Below, in pieces: positions 50,000-58,792 of a DNA stretch of 64,000 nt. The stretch spans positions 1 to 64,000 of the forward strand of contig NZ_JAFICC010000014.1 of NCBI RefSeq assembly GCF_017833415.1, read 5' to 3'. Position numbers and translations under genes: made by a program. This DNA comes from Flavobacterium sp. 1355 (GTDB lineage Bacteria > Bacteroidota > Bacteroidia > Flavobacteriales > Flavobacteriaceae). Numbering within the stretch: the stretch's first letter is position 1; each line of letters begins with the position of its first letter. The notes below the pieces were generated by a model that worked only from the letters and a program-made list of their open reading frames with translations, did not search any database and was not told the DNA's origin.

Positions 50000-51775
50000 A
50001 TGAAAAAAAATCATTGTTTATTCTTTCTGATATTATTATTTGTCAGCTGTCAGAAAACAAGCAAGCATCAGGAAATAAATAAAATGTTTCGGAGCGATAT
50101 TAATTTATTGATAAAAAAAGTAGCCAAACTTAAATATTCTGTAGAATCAGATTTATCAGAAACGTTAATTCATACACAATTTCTGGAAGCGCATCAAAGT
50201 TACAAACGGGTTGAGATATTAAGTGAATATTATTCCCCTGCAGTTTCTAAATCTATAAATGGCCCGGCAATACCTGAGTTTGAAGAAAGTGATAATGTAA
50301 CTGTTCCTCCCGAAGGGTTTCAAGTTATCGAAGAATTAGTTTTTCCGAAATATGACAGAAAAAGTAAAGAAGAACTGATTCAGCAATTGGGCATTTTATC
50401 GGCTAATTTAATTCGTTTAAAAAAAGTTTCAAATTCTAATGAATTAACCGACGCACACGTTTTTGATGCCATGCGATTGGAAGTCTACAGAATCATAACT
50501 TTAGGAATTACAGGGTTTGATTCTCCTGTTGTCCTGAATTCACTTCCGGAAGCTGAGGTTTCCTTAGTAACTATCGAAAAATATTACCGTGTTTATTCAC
50601 AAAATAAATCGGTTTCTAATGCTAAGACAGCGTATGCTATTCTGGAAAAAGGGAAAAAATACTTAAGAGTAAACAGAAATTTTAATGCTTTTGACCGTGC
50701 CTATTTTATTAAAGAAATTGCTAATCCCTTAAGCAAAGAACTTCATAAAACTCAAATCGAATTAAAGATTCCTTTTATGAAAGAACAAAGGGGACTAAAA
50801 GCTAGTGCTCAAACTTTATTTGATAAGGAAGCATTTGATGCAGAAGCTTTTTCTGGTTTTCCGGATTATAAAACAACACCCGAAAAAATTGTTTTGGGTA
50901 AAAAATTGTTTAATGACCCTGTTTTATCAGGAAACAATACGCGGTCATGCAGCTCTTGTCATCATATTGAAAAAGCATTTACAGATGGTTTAGAAAGAGC
51001 AGTGTCTTTAGACGGAAAATCAATGATCCAGCGTAATACGCCCACACTTAATAATATTGCTTTTCAACGTGTGTTTTTTGCAGATTCAAGAGTCAGTTAT
51101 CTGGAAGATCAGGCAATTGCCGTTATTAGGAATGAAAACGAAATGCACGGATCTTTAGAAAAATCAGCTTTGGAAATTCAAAAAAATGAAGAATATGTAA
51201 ACCAGTTCAGGAAAGCATTTCCACAAGGAAAAATAAACGAATTTGCAATCAAAAATGCCCTGGCATCTTATATTCGTTCACTAAGTCATTATGACTCAAA
51301 ATTTGACGAATATATGACGAATAAAACAACGTTTACGGCAGATGAAAAAGCTGGTTTTAATTTGTTTGCAGGAAAAGCAAAATGTGCTACCTGTCATTTT
51401 ATCCCGCTTACCAACGGAACTGTGCCTCCTAATTTTGATAAATCTGAAAGTGAAGTTCTGGGAGTTCCTAATAAAGAGAAAAAATTAGACGGTGACCTGG
51501 GCAAGTTTGTTATTACGCAGGCTGCCATTCATAGGTTTTCTTTTAAAACGCCCACTATCAGAAATATAGAACACACAGCACCTTATATGCACAATGGTGT
51601 TTATAAAACTTTAGAGGAGGTGATAGATTTCTATAATGATGGAGGAGGTTTGGGGCTCGGATTTGAAGTGCCGAATCAAACGCTGCCTGAAGACAAACTG
51701 AACCTGTCAGTTAAGGAAAAAAAGCAATTGATTGCCTTTATGAAAACATTGACAGATAAAAAATATTCAAACTAA
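50000..51775 (+). CDS. Imelysin-like / di-haem cytochrome c peroxidase lipoprotein
   Basis: A 591-aa predicted lipoprotein (lipobox LFVSC, Cys17). The C-terminal half (about 285-590) is a MauG/CcpA-type peroxidase with two haem sites, Cys317-SSC-His321 and Cys462-ATC-His466, plus PYMHNGVYKTLEEVIDFYNDGG. The N-terminal half (25-270) is helical and resembles imelysin-like proteins; its GFQVIEE (106-112) corresponds to their GxHxxE metal motif, with Gln in place of His. The fusion joins an iron-related domain to a peroxidase; role unknown. It reaches a terminator at 51803. Confidence 0.85.
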   Translation: MKKNHCLFFLILLFVSCQKTSKHQEINKMFRSDINLLIKKVAKLKYSVESDLSETLIHTQFLEAHQSYKRVEILSEYYSPAVSKSINGPAIPEFEESDNVTVPPEGFQVIEELVFPKYDRKSKEELIQQLGILSANLIRLKKVSNSNELTDAHVFDAMRLEVYRIITLGITGFDSPVVLNSLPEAEVSLVTIEKYYRVYSQNKSVSNAKTAYAILEKGKKYLRVNRNFNAFDRAYFIKEIANPLSKELHKTQIELKIPFMKEQRGLKASAQTLFDKEAFDAEAFSGFPDYKTTPEKIVLGKKLFNDPVLSGNNTRSCSSCHHIEKAFTDGLERAVSLDGKSMIQRNTPTLNNIAFQRVFFADSRVSYLEDQAIAVIRNENEMHGSLEKSALEIQKNEEYVNQFRKAFPQGKINEFAIKNALASYIRSLSHYDSKFDEYMTNKTTFTADEKAGFNLFAGKAKCATCHFIPLTNGTVPPNFDKSESEVLGVPNKEKKLDGDLGKFVITQAAIHRFSFKTPTIRNIEHTAPYMHNGVYKTLEEVIDFYNDGGGLGLGFEVPNQTLPEDKLNLSVKEKKQLIAFMKTLTDKKYSN

Positions 51776-51802
51776 AAGAAAATCAAAACAGATAAAAAAC
51801 CC

Positions 51803-51838
51803 AAAACCCGACAGCCTATGAGCAACTGCCGGGTTTTA
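51803..51838. terminator. Bidirectional terminator between convergent genes
   Basis: AAAACCCGACAG pairs with CTGCCGGGTTTT, one mismatch, serving both the peroxidase gene and the beta-barrel gene. Confidence 0.75.
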
Positions 51839-51870
51839 CCAAAAACAAAAGAATAAAAATGAATGTATTT

Positions 51871-52398
51871 TTACAAGTCAAAACCGTAGGCAAGACGTAA
51901 TGCTACCTGGTCAGTTTTGAAATCGTGATAACCTTCGTAACGTACACTGATATCAATGTATTTGTTAGCATAACCAATTCCTGGAGCCCATAAGAAGGTA
52001 GTTTTGTCGTATCCGTTTGTAACAGCGAATCCGGCACCAAGCTCACCTAAAACATAAAATTGATCTTCCCACACAAAAGCTTTAAAACCAGCTTTTGCAG
52101 GAATAAAACCAAGGTCTTTTATGTCATTTCCGTTGACATCATCCCCATTAAATAAATTTGTAAAACCTGTAGTTAGGGTCAATGATGTTCTTTTAGACAA
52201 ATCATATTGTAAACGAACGTCTCCGCCAAGTGACCAATCATAATCACCGTCTGTTGGTATACCACCATTTAGTCCAAAACCTAATCTAAATCCCTGATCG
52301 TAATTCTTAACTTCTGTGTCCTGAGCGAAAGTTGTGTTGGCGTATAAAAAAGCAATAACTGCTAGGCATAAAAATTTTAATTTTCCTGATTTCTTCAT
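51871..52398 (-). CDS. Outer membrane beta-barrel protein
   Basis: A 175-aa protein with a signal peptide (1-25). The mature part has alternating amphipathic strands (LRLQYDLSKRTSLTLTTGFT, FKAFVWEDQFYVLGELGAGF, YIDISVRYEGYHDF, VALRLAYGFDL at the end), the OmpW/OmpA-like small barrel pattern, ending in an aromatic/aliphatic strand. Function unknown. Two GTTATATAAT copies 21 bp apart lie upstream (52456 and 52477). Confidence 0.8.
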   Translation of the reverse strand: MKKSGKLKFLCLAVIAFLYANTTFAQDTEVKNYDQGFRLGFGLNGGIPTDGDYDWSLGGDVRLQYDLSKRTSLTLTTGFTNLFNGDDVNGNDIKDLGFIPAKAGFKAFVWEDQFYVLGELGAGFAVTNGYDKTTFLWAPGIGYANKYIDISVRYEGYHDFKTDQVALRLAYGFDL

Positions 52399-52455
52399 GA
52401 CAATTTTTTTTGAATTATTAATGATGTAAAATTATATTCTTAGCCTTTGGGGTTC

Positions 52456-52486
52456 GTTATATAATTTTTACCAATTGTTATATAAT
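52456..52486. promoter_or_regulatory. Direct repeat GTTATATAAT, 21-bp step
   Basis: Two exact copies of GTTATATAAT at 52456-52465 and 52477-52486, two helix turns apart, in the space before the beta-barrel gene (minus). The same word occurs at 23964-23973. Possible activator or repressor sites. Confidence 0.35.
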
Positions 52487-52557
52487 CTCAGGTTTCTGGC
52501 AGATTCTTAATTCTTGCTTATATTTTTAATAATAGAATAGAATTCAATGCTTCTAAG

Positions 52558-52565
52558 TATCTTTG
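52558..52565 (+). promoter_or_regulatory. -7 box for the MATE gene
   Basis: TATCTTTG, a full TAnnTTTG match, 20 nt before the TTG start I choose. It lies inside the 5' end of the longer reading frame and so argues against that longer start. Confidence 0.6.
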
Positions 52566-52585
52566 TCGGCTCAAAAGCACACAAA

Positions 52586-53971
52586 TTGAATTTAGCCCAA
52601 TACACAAAAGAGTTTTCATATAATTTAAGATTAGCATATCCGGTTATATTAGGAATGGTAGGCCATACCTTAATAGGAATTGTTGATAATGTCATGGTTG
52701 GAAAATTAGGAAGCACCGAACTTGCTGCTGTTTCTCTGGGTAACAGCATGATTTTTATTGCAATGTCATTAGGAATTGGGTTTTGTACAGCGATAACACC
52801 AATTGTAGCAGAAGGCGACGCTCAAAAAGATGATGCAAAAATACGTTCGGCATTTCATCATGGGTTATTTTTATGTTCAATTTTAGGAATACTGCTATTT
52901 GGCACAGTTGTTCTGGCAAAGCCAATAATGGAAATGCTGGAACAGCCCGCCGATGTTATTGTGTTAGCAAAACCATATCTTGACTGGGTTGCTTTTTCAC
53001 TCATTCCTTTAATACTGTATCAGGGATATAAGCAATTTGCAGACGGTCTTTCGCTTACAAAATATTCTATGTATGCCATGATTATGGCAAACGTCCTGCA
53101 CGTAGGAATTAATTATATGCTGATTTACGGTATATGGTTTTTTCCGAAAATGGGTATTATCGGTGCAGCGCTTGGAACGGTAATTTCCAGAATATTTTTG
53201 GTAATGTTCATGCATATCATGCTTTCAAGAAGAAATGATTTAAAACGTTTCTTTCAAAAATTTAGCTTTAGCGAAATTAGAAAAGAGACCATAAAAAAAA
53301 TTATAAGCATAGGCTTTCCCTCAGCCATGCAAATGCTTTTTGAGGTAGTATTGTTTACAGCATCAATATGGCTTTGCGGTAATATTGGTAAAACCAGTCA
53401 GGCGGCAAATCAAATTGCCTTGAGTATGTCTTCTCTAACCTTTATGGTTGCAATGGGATTAAGCGTAACTTCGATGATCCGGGTGGGTAACCAAAGAGGG
53501 CTGGCAGATTATAAAAACCTTGTAGTTGTGGCACGTTCTATTTTTTTACTTGCCATTATAGTAGAAGCTTTTTTTGCCCTCGCATTTATTGCTTTCCATA
53601 ATTACCTTCCGTATGTGTTTTTAAATATGGAAAATAGCGGGCAGCTTGTAGATAATACGGAAGTTATAAGTATTGCAACAAAGCTGCTCTTAATAGCAGC
53701 GGTTTTTCAAATTTCAGACGGGATTCAAGTTGTGGTTTTAGGTGCGCTGCGAGGCCTGCAGGATGTAAAAATACCAATGTATATTACATTTGTAGCATAC
53801 TGGATAATTGGCTTTCCCGTATCCTATTATTTAGCAGAATTCACAACCTTAAAAGCACAGGGAGTATGGATAGGACTTTTGGCAGGACTAACTTCGGCCG
53901 CAATATTCCTCTATATTCGTTTTCATTACTTAACAAAAAAATTAATCAATAATTCATTTCCAAATAAGTAA
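52586..53971 (+). CDS. MATE-family multidrug efflux transporter
   Basis: A 461-aa, 12-helix inner-membrane antiporter of the NorM type. The first helix carries YPVILGMVGHTLIGIVDNVM, and two homologous halves are visible (second starting near residue 235, GFPSAMQMLFEV). It exports cationic drugs against Na+ or H+. I choose TTG 52586 (NLAQYTKEFSYN), the usual family N-terminus, not ATG 52547, because the promoter box lies between. The small acidic protein follows after 28 nt. Confidence 0.92.
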   Translation: MNLAQYTKEFSYNLRLAYPVILGMVGHTLIGIVDNVMVGKLGSTELAAVSLGNSMIFIAMSLGIGFCTAITPIVAEGDAQKDDAKIRSAFHHGLFLCSILGILLFGTVVLAKPIMEMLEQPADVIVLAKPYLDWVAFSLIPLILYQGYKQFADGLSLTKYSMYAMIMANVLHVGINYMLIYGIWFFPKMGIIGAALGTVISRIFLVMFMHIMLSRRNDLKRFFQKFSFSEIRKETIKKIISIGFPSAMQMLFEVVLFTASIWLCGNIGKTSQAANQIALSMSSLTFMVAMGLSVTSMIRVGNQRGLADYKNLVVVARSIFLLAIIVEAFFALAFIAFHNYLPYVFLNMENSGQLVDNTEVISIATKLLLIAAVFQISDGIQVVVLGALRGLQDVKIPMYITFVAYWIIGFPVSYYLAEFTTLKAQGVWIGLLAGLTSAAIFLYIRFHYLTKKLINNSFPNK

Positions 53972-53999
53972 ATTTGGAACTTTAAAAAAATAAATTAAT

Positions 54000-54227
54000 A
54001 TGGAATTACCTAAATTTTTACTTGGAGATAATACTGATTTTCCAGACGATATTTTTATCGTTCACCTTGATTATCCACGTTTTATAATCAATTTAAAAGA
54101 TGATGAAGTGGAGTTTCTGGAAGAAGCTGAAGATCTTGATGAGGCCGAATTAAATGCAGAAATGGAAGGTTTGATTGAAAAAGCTAATGATTTTTATGAT
54201 CGCGAAATAAATCGTTACGAAGAGTAA
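54000..54227 (+). CDS. Small acidic protein, unknown function
   Basis: A 75-aa, strongly acidic protein with a compact start (LPKFLLGDNTDFPDDIFIVHLDYPRFIIN) and a helical Glu-rich end. I recall similar proteins as common in Flavobacteriia, but I know no function. It lies between the MATE transporter and the sulfatase gene, 28 and 38 nt apart. Confidence 0.75.
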   Translation: MELPKFLLGDNTDFPDDIFIVHLDYPRFIINLKDDEVEFLEEAEDLDEAELNAEMEGLIEKANDFYDREINRYEE

Positions 54228-54265
54228 CTTTTTGTTTAACTATTTTCACGCTCTAATTCTTTTAA

Positions 54266-56197
54266 ATGAAAAAATTAAGTTTTTTAAAACCCGTTTTTAA
54301 TTTTATAGCAATCGGATTGCTAATCACTACTTTGAGCAGAATATTTTTATTCTTTCTTTTTAGAGACAGAGTACTGGAAACACCAAATTTTTGGTATATT
54401 TTTCCAATCGGTCTTAGAATGGATTTAATATTACTATGTTATTTGTCTTTTCTTCCGGCTCTTTTGATCACTTTTCTTCCGGCAAAGTGGCTTAAATTTA
54501 CCAATAGATTTCTGGTCATTTATAGTTTTCTATTTCTGTTTCTGATTCTTTTTGTAGAATTGGCTTCTCCCGATTTTGTAAAACAATATGACACTCGTCC
54601 CAATAAGATTTTCTTAGATTACCTTATTTATCCAAAAGAGGTAGCAGGAATGCTTATGAAGAGTTATATGACTTCGATAATTATAACTTTCTTAATCTTG
54701 GGAGTTGTATTGTATTTTGCTTTCAAAAACGGAAAAAAACTTTTCTATACAACCGCTACAGATTATAAATTCAAATTAATCGTATTTCCATTAATCGCTT
54801 TTTTATTATTTTTCGGAGCACGTTCAAGTCTGACTTCTAAGCGTCCTATAAATGCCAGTAATGCTGTTTTTTCTACAGATCAGCTAACTAATACGCTGGG
54901 ATTAAATTCATTTTACACAGTTGCTTTTGCGGCTTATTCCATTAAAAATGAAGGCAACACCAAAATGTATGGAAAAATGGATGAAGCCGAAGCAATAGCG
55001 CGCGTAAAGAAATATATGATTGCAGGATCAGGCGACTTTACCGATAAGGAAATTCCGTTTCTGCATGTTCAGCAGCCTGATACAGTGGTTAAGAAGCCAT
55101 ATAATCTGGTAATCTTTTTACAGGAAAGCCTGGGAGCAGAGTATGTTGGAATTTTAGGTGGAAAACCCTTAACGCCAGAGTTTGATAAATTATCAAAAGA
55201 AGGTTTGTTGTTTACCAATTTATATTGCACAGGAACAAGAAGCGTGCGCGGAATCGAAGCAGTGGTAACAGGGTTTCTGCCTTCACCTTCAGAAAGTGTT
55301 GTAAAACTGGGGAACTCTCAACAAGGATTTTTTACTCTTGCAGATGCCTTAAAACAAAAAGGATATTCAACCAGCTTTATTTATGGCGGAATGGCGAATT
55401 TTGACAATATGGCTTCGTTTTTTAACGGAAACGGTTTTCAGGATATTGTAGATCAGTCAGATTTTGACTCAGATGGCAATAAATATGCTTTCAAAGGAAC
55501 ATGGGGATATTCAGATGAAGATTTGGTTACAAAAGCAAATAATTATTTTAAAACAAAAGGAGATAAACCTTTCTTTTCTCTGATGTTTTCGACTTCAAAT
55601 CATGAACCATTTGAGTATCCGGAAGGAAGAATTAAACCTTACGATAAAAAAGCGGCAACAGTAAACAATGCAATGAAATACGCTGATTTTTCGATTGGAA
55701 AGTTCTTTGAACTGGCTAAAAAAGAAGCTTATTTCAAAAACACGATTTTTATCGTAATAGCAGATCACAATACAAGAACTTACGGAAAAAACCTGGTACC
55801 GATTAATAAATTTCACATTCCCGCTTTAATCATGGGACCAGGAGTTCAAAAAGGTTCTGTTTACAGCAAACTGGCAAGTCAGATAGACATTCCGCCAACA
55901 TTACTGGCGTATTTGGGAATCCCGTTTGAAACTCCGATGGTGGGTAGAAATTTAAATAAATTAAGTCCATCTGTTCCGGGAAGATCGATTATGCAGTTTA
56001 ATGATATCAATGCATTCAGAGTAGAAAATCAAGTTGTTATTATGCAGCCAAATTTGAAACCTCTGCAATTTGAAATCAAAAATGATACAACTCTTATTCC
56101 TGTAAAACTAAACGAGGAGTTGGCAAAAGATGCCTTGGCACATGTGATTACCGCAGGAAATTTATATAAAGAAAATAAGTATAAGCTTCGTAAATAG
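54266..56197 (+). CDS. LTA-synthase-like membrane sulfatase/phosphotransferase
   Basis: A 643-aa protein with five N-terminal membrane helices (about 8-30, 43-70, 83-100, 135-153, 168-186) and an extracytoplasmic sulfatase-fold domain (about 275-560). Glu287 (FLQESLG) and Thr324 in GTRSVRGIEA are the expected metal ligand and nucleophile; ADHNTRTYG is a further metal block. The Gram-negative relatives (OpgB/EptA-like) move phosphoglycerol or phosphoethanolamine; the substrate here is unknown. Confidence 0.87.
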   Translation: MKKLSFLKPVFNFIAIGLLITTLSRIFLFFLFRDRVLETPNFWYIFPIGLRMDLILLCYLSFLPALLITFLPAKWLKFTNRFLVIYSFLFLFLILFVELASPDFVKQYDTRPNKIFLDYLIYPKEVAGMLMKSYMTSIIITFLILGVVLYFAFKNGKKLFYTTATDYKFKLIVFPLIAFLLFFGARSSLTSKRPINASNAVFSTDQLTNTLGLNSFYTVAFAAYSIKNEGNTKMYGKMDEAEAIARVKKYMIAGSGDFTDKEIPFLHVQQPDTVVKKPYNLVIFLQESLGAEYVGILGGKPLTPEFDKLSKEGLLFTNLYCTGTRSVRGIEAVVTGFLPSPSESVVKLGNSQQGFFTLADALKQKGYSTSFIYGGMANFDNMASFFNGNGFQDIVDQSDFDSDGNKYAFKGTWGYSDEDLVTKANNYFKTKGDKPFFSLMFSTSNHEPFEYPEGRIKPYDKKAATVNNAMKYADFSIGKFFELAKKEAYFKNTIFIVIADHNTRTYGKNLVPINKFHIPALIMGPGVQKGSVYSKLASQIDIPPTLLAYLGIPFETPMVGRNLNKLSPSVPGRSIMQFNDINAFRVENQVVIMQPNLKPLQFEIKNDTTLIPVKLNEELAKDALAHVITAGNLYKENKYKLRK

Positions 56198-56276
56198 GTT
56201 CAAAGGCTCATAGAAGCAAAGGTTCAAAGCGTTAAAGATTTTTACTCTTTCCCTTTGAACCTTTGCTACTTTGTCT
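56198..56276. repeat. Octamer array (5 + 3), CAAAG type
   Basis: Five direct octamers (56198-56237, such as GTTCAAAG) each ending in AAG or TAG, with three or four reverse CTTTG octamers (from 56253), over 15 nt. The right arm runs into the meaB stop codon (56266-56268) and its last codons. Confidence 0.8.
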
Positions 56277-57363
56277 CTTTACTAAAATACAATTTTAATA
56301 ATTCCTTTGCAGCTGCAAAAGGTGAAATTTCATCATTTTGCACTGCTTTTTTATTTTGTTCCAGTGCTGAAATTATTTCAGGCTGACTGTAAAAACTATG
56401 TTTTAATTGTTCATTAATAGTTTCCATCATCCAGAAATGATTTTGGTCCTTTCTTTTTTCCTGAAAGTATCCTGTATTATTTGTCATTTCAAAATAATCA
56501 GAAATAGTTTCCCAGATTTCAGAAATTCCATCTTTTGTGATTGCGCTGCAAGTTGTGACTTTTGGCTGCCAGTTTGATTTTTTGGGAGGAAATAAATGCA
56601 ATGCCCTGTTAAACTCCAGTTTCGCCTGATTGGCCTTTTTGATATTATCGCCATCGGCTTTATTGATTACAATAGCATCTGCCATTTCCATAATGCCGCG
56701 TTTTATTCCCTGAAGTTCGTCGCCTGCCCCCGAAATTTTTAGTAATAAAAAAAAGTCTACCATACTGTGAACGGCAGTTTCACTTTGCCCGACACCCACG
56801 GTTTCAATAATAATAGTATCAAAGCCTGCAGCTTCGCACAAAATGATAGTTTCGCGTGTTTTTCTGGCAACACCGCCCAAAGTATCTCCGGAAGCGCTGG
56901 GTCTTATGAAAGCATTATCATCTTTTACCAATTCCTCCATTCGGGTTTTATCACCTAAAATACTTCCGTGCGAAAGAGAACTGCTCGGGTCAACTGCCAG
57001 AACTGCCACCTTTTTATTCAAAGCAGTCAGAAACTTTCCAAAAGCTTCAATAAAAGTGCTTTTACCAACACCCGGAACACCTGTAATTCCAATTCGGATT
57101 GATTTTGTAGAGTAGGGCAGGCAGCCTTTTATGACTTCATTTGCTTTCTCAGTATGGTCGGGATTTGTGCTTTCTACCAAGGTAATGGCGCGGCTTAATG
57201 CTGTTCGGTTTCCGTCAAGAATACCACGAATCAATTCTTCAGCCGAAGGTTGTTTTTTTCTGTTTTTCTGGATTTGACTGATAGCAGAAATATTGGTGAT
57301 TTCAGGAGGCGAAATCCCAGCTTTTTCGTGCAGGCTGCTTACTTGTTTTTTTGAACTCGACAA
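56266..57363 (-). CDS. meaB: MeaB, methylmalonyl-CoA mutase G-protein chaperone
   Basis: GTPase that loads and protects B12 in methylmalonyl-CoA mutase. The P-loop is GVPGVGKST (95-103). DPSSSLSHGSILGDKTRM is the family switch region, and AVVINKADG-like AIVINKADGDN gives base specificity. At 365 aa it is normal. The likely start is a TTG at 57363. It stands 42 kb from mutAB, with which it functions; no shared regulation can be seen. Confidence 0.93.
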   Translation of the reverse strand: MSSSKKQVSSLHEKAGISPPEITNISAISQIQKNRKKQPSAEELIRGILDGNRTALSRAITLVESTNPDHTEKANEVIKGCLPYSTKSIRIGITGVPGVGKSTFIEAFGKFLTALNKKVAVLAVDPSSSLSHGSILGDKTRMEELVKDDNAFIRPSASGDTLGGVARKTRETIILCEAAGFDTIIIETVGVGQSETAVHSMVDFFLLLKISGAGDELQGIKRGIMEMADAIVINKADGDNIKKANQAKLEFNRALHLFPPKKSNWQPKVTTCSAITKDGISEIWETISDYFEMTNNTGYFQEKRKDQNHFWMMETINEQLKHSFYSQPEIISALEQNKKAVQNDEISPFAAAKELLKLYFSKETK

Positions 57364-57422
57364 AACGTATTTTTTGGTTACGTAAAAGTACAGAAAACAA
57401 AAACAGTTTCAAAAAGTTAGTG

Positions 57423-57561
57423 TGCCACGAATTTTTTTGTCATCCGACGAAATGATCACACATAGGATTCCGCATAGTAAGTCGCCAATCTTTGCCGGGT
57501 TTCTGGTGTGGTTCTTCCTTCATCAGGATTACAATTAGTATTTAGTAAAAAATTCGTGGCA
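57423..57561. repeat. Nested hairpin repeat, second member of the 40.2-kb family
   Basis: The outer arms 57423-57437 and 57547-57561 are perfect 15-bp inverted copies. Inside, 57476-57533 is homologous to 40204-40266. The left inner arm is more degenerate than in the 40.2-kb copy. Confidence 0.8.
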
Positions 57562-57569
57562 GAAAAAAA

Positions 57570-58211
57570 TTAATAAGCAGCAGTAAATCTAACCTGATGG
57601 TGTTTTTGATTTTCTGCCTCATCAGCAATTACGACTGCCAAATCTTCTACAGACAGAATACTTCTTTGTTCGTCATTAAAAACAGGATTTTCTAAACCTA
57701 AACGGTATTTTCCTGTTCTTCCGGTTGTGATTCCCTGGTGCATTTCAAAAGCAGGACTAAAAAATGCCCAGTCCAGATCTTTTTCTTCTTTCAGGATATT
57801 CAGGTAATCTCTTGCAGCACTTGCGCCCGCATGATATTCTTTAGGAAAATCCGGAGTATCAACCGCCTGTAAACCCGGTGCAACAAATAAACTTCCGGCA
57901 CCACCGATCGTAATGAAGCGTTTTACTCCTGATTTTTTTACCGCTTCCTGTATAGCCTTAGAACCTGCAATAAAATCATCATAAATGTTTGGGTTTGTCC
58001 ATCCTGAATTGTAAGCTGAAATAACGGCATCATTTCCTTTAATAACTTCTGCCAAAGCATCTGTATTAAAGATATCAGCACTTATCCAATTTACATCAGA
58101 TGAATTTTTTGGATTTCTGGCAATAGCCGTAATTTCATGATTTCTTGAAGATAATTCGTTTAAAATGGCTGAGCCTACAAATCCAGTAGCTCCAATGATT
58201 GCAATTTTCAT
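57570..58211 (-). CDS. NmrA-like NAD(P)-binding reductase
   Basis: A 213-aa atypical SDR. The N-terminal IGATGFVGSAIL (8-19) is the nucleotide-binding loop; IGGAGSLFVAPG (about 100) and DWAFFSPAFEMHQG complete the pattern. There is no YxxxK, as usual for the NAD(P)H-binding YwnB group. An Rrf2 regulator is 57 nt upstream on the same strand, so it is probably its target. Confidence 0.82.
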   Translation of the reverse strand: MKIAIIGATGFVGSAILNELSSRNHEITAIARNPKNSSDVNWISADIFNTDALAEVIKGNDAVISAYNSGWTNPNIYDDFIAGSKAIQEAVKKSGVKRFITIGGAGSLFVAPGLQAVDTPDFPKEYHAGASAARDYLNILKEEKDLDWAFFSPAFEMHQGITTGRTGKYRLGLENPVFNDEQRSILSVEDLAVVIADEAENQKHHQVRFTAAY

Positions 58212-58268
58212 AATATATAAATTTATTTAGTAATAAAAAATGTTACAGTTTTGGGTAAAAAAATAGCG

Positions 58269-58676
58269 CTAAAATTGATTCGAAAAATCTTCCAAAGAGA
58301 TTCCTTCGAGTTGAGCACTAACTTTTTGGTTCATTTCTTTATATAAGGCTTCCAGATTCTGATTGATTTTTTTTCCGACAAGACAATCAGGATTTGGCTG
58401 ATTTTTGGCAAAACCTAAACCAATGGTTTCAAAAGTCATTTCGAAAATTTGTTTTAAAGTTAGTTCAGTAGCATTTACAGCCAATTTTGTTCCGCCATTT
58501 TTTCCTTCTTTACTTTCTACAATATGATGTGCTTTTAGGTTGGCAATTTCTTTTCGGACCAAAACAGGATTCAGATTAATACTTCCCGCAATAAACTCCG
58601 AGGATAAATAATCGTTTGGAAATTTATGCAGCAAAGTAAGAATGTGAATCGTTATGGCAAATTTACCTGAAATCAT
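58269..58676 (-). CDS. Rrf2-family transcriptional regulator
   Basis: A 135-aa winged-helix regulator. The N-terminal HTH (5-65) has ITIHILTLLHKFPNDYLSS and NLNPVLVRKEIANLKAHHIVESKEGKNGG, quoted in parts. Only one cysteine (Cys98) is present; the three-Cys cluster-binding set of IscR/NsrR is missing. It is therefore closer to YwnA/CymR-like regulators, which control stress genes. It is likely to control the NmrA-type gene. Confidence 0.85.
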   Translation of the reverse strand: MISGKFAITIHILTLLHKFPNDYLSSEFIAGSINLNPVLVRKEIANLKAHHIVESKEGKNGGTKLAVNATELTLKQIFEMTFETIGLGFAKNQPNPDCLVGKKINQNLEALYKEMNQKVSAQLEGISLEDFSNQF

Positions 58677-58695
58677 ACTGTAATAAAATATGTTA

Positions 58696-58703
58696 CAAAT
58701 TTA
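58696..58703 (-). promoter_or_regulatory. -7 box for the Rrf2 gene
   Basis: Minus-strand TAAATTTG, 19 nt before the start codon. Confidence 0.5.
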
Positions 58704-58769
58704 AATAGTTTACTTCAATAAAAAAATATTTTACCAAAAATTAATTTTCCTGCTTGTTTTATAAATCCC

Positions 58770-58777
58770 TATTTTTG
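58770..58777 (+). promoter_or_regulatory. -7 box for the AEC gene
   Basis: TATTTTTG, a full TAnnTTTG match, 15 nt before the ATG at 58793. Confidence 0.55.
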
Positions 58778-58792
58778 TTCTGATCCTGCCAT

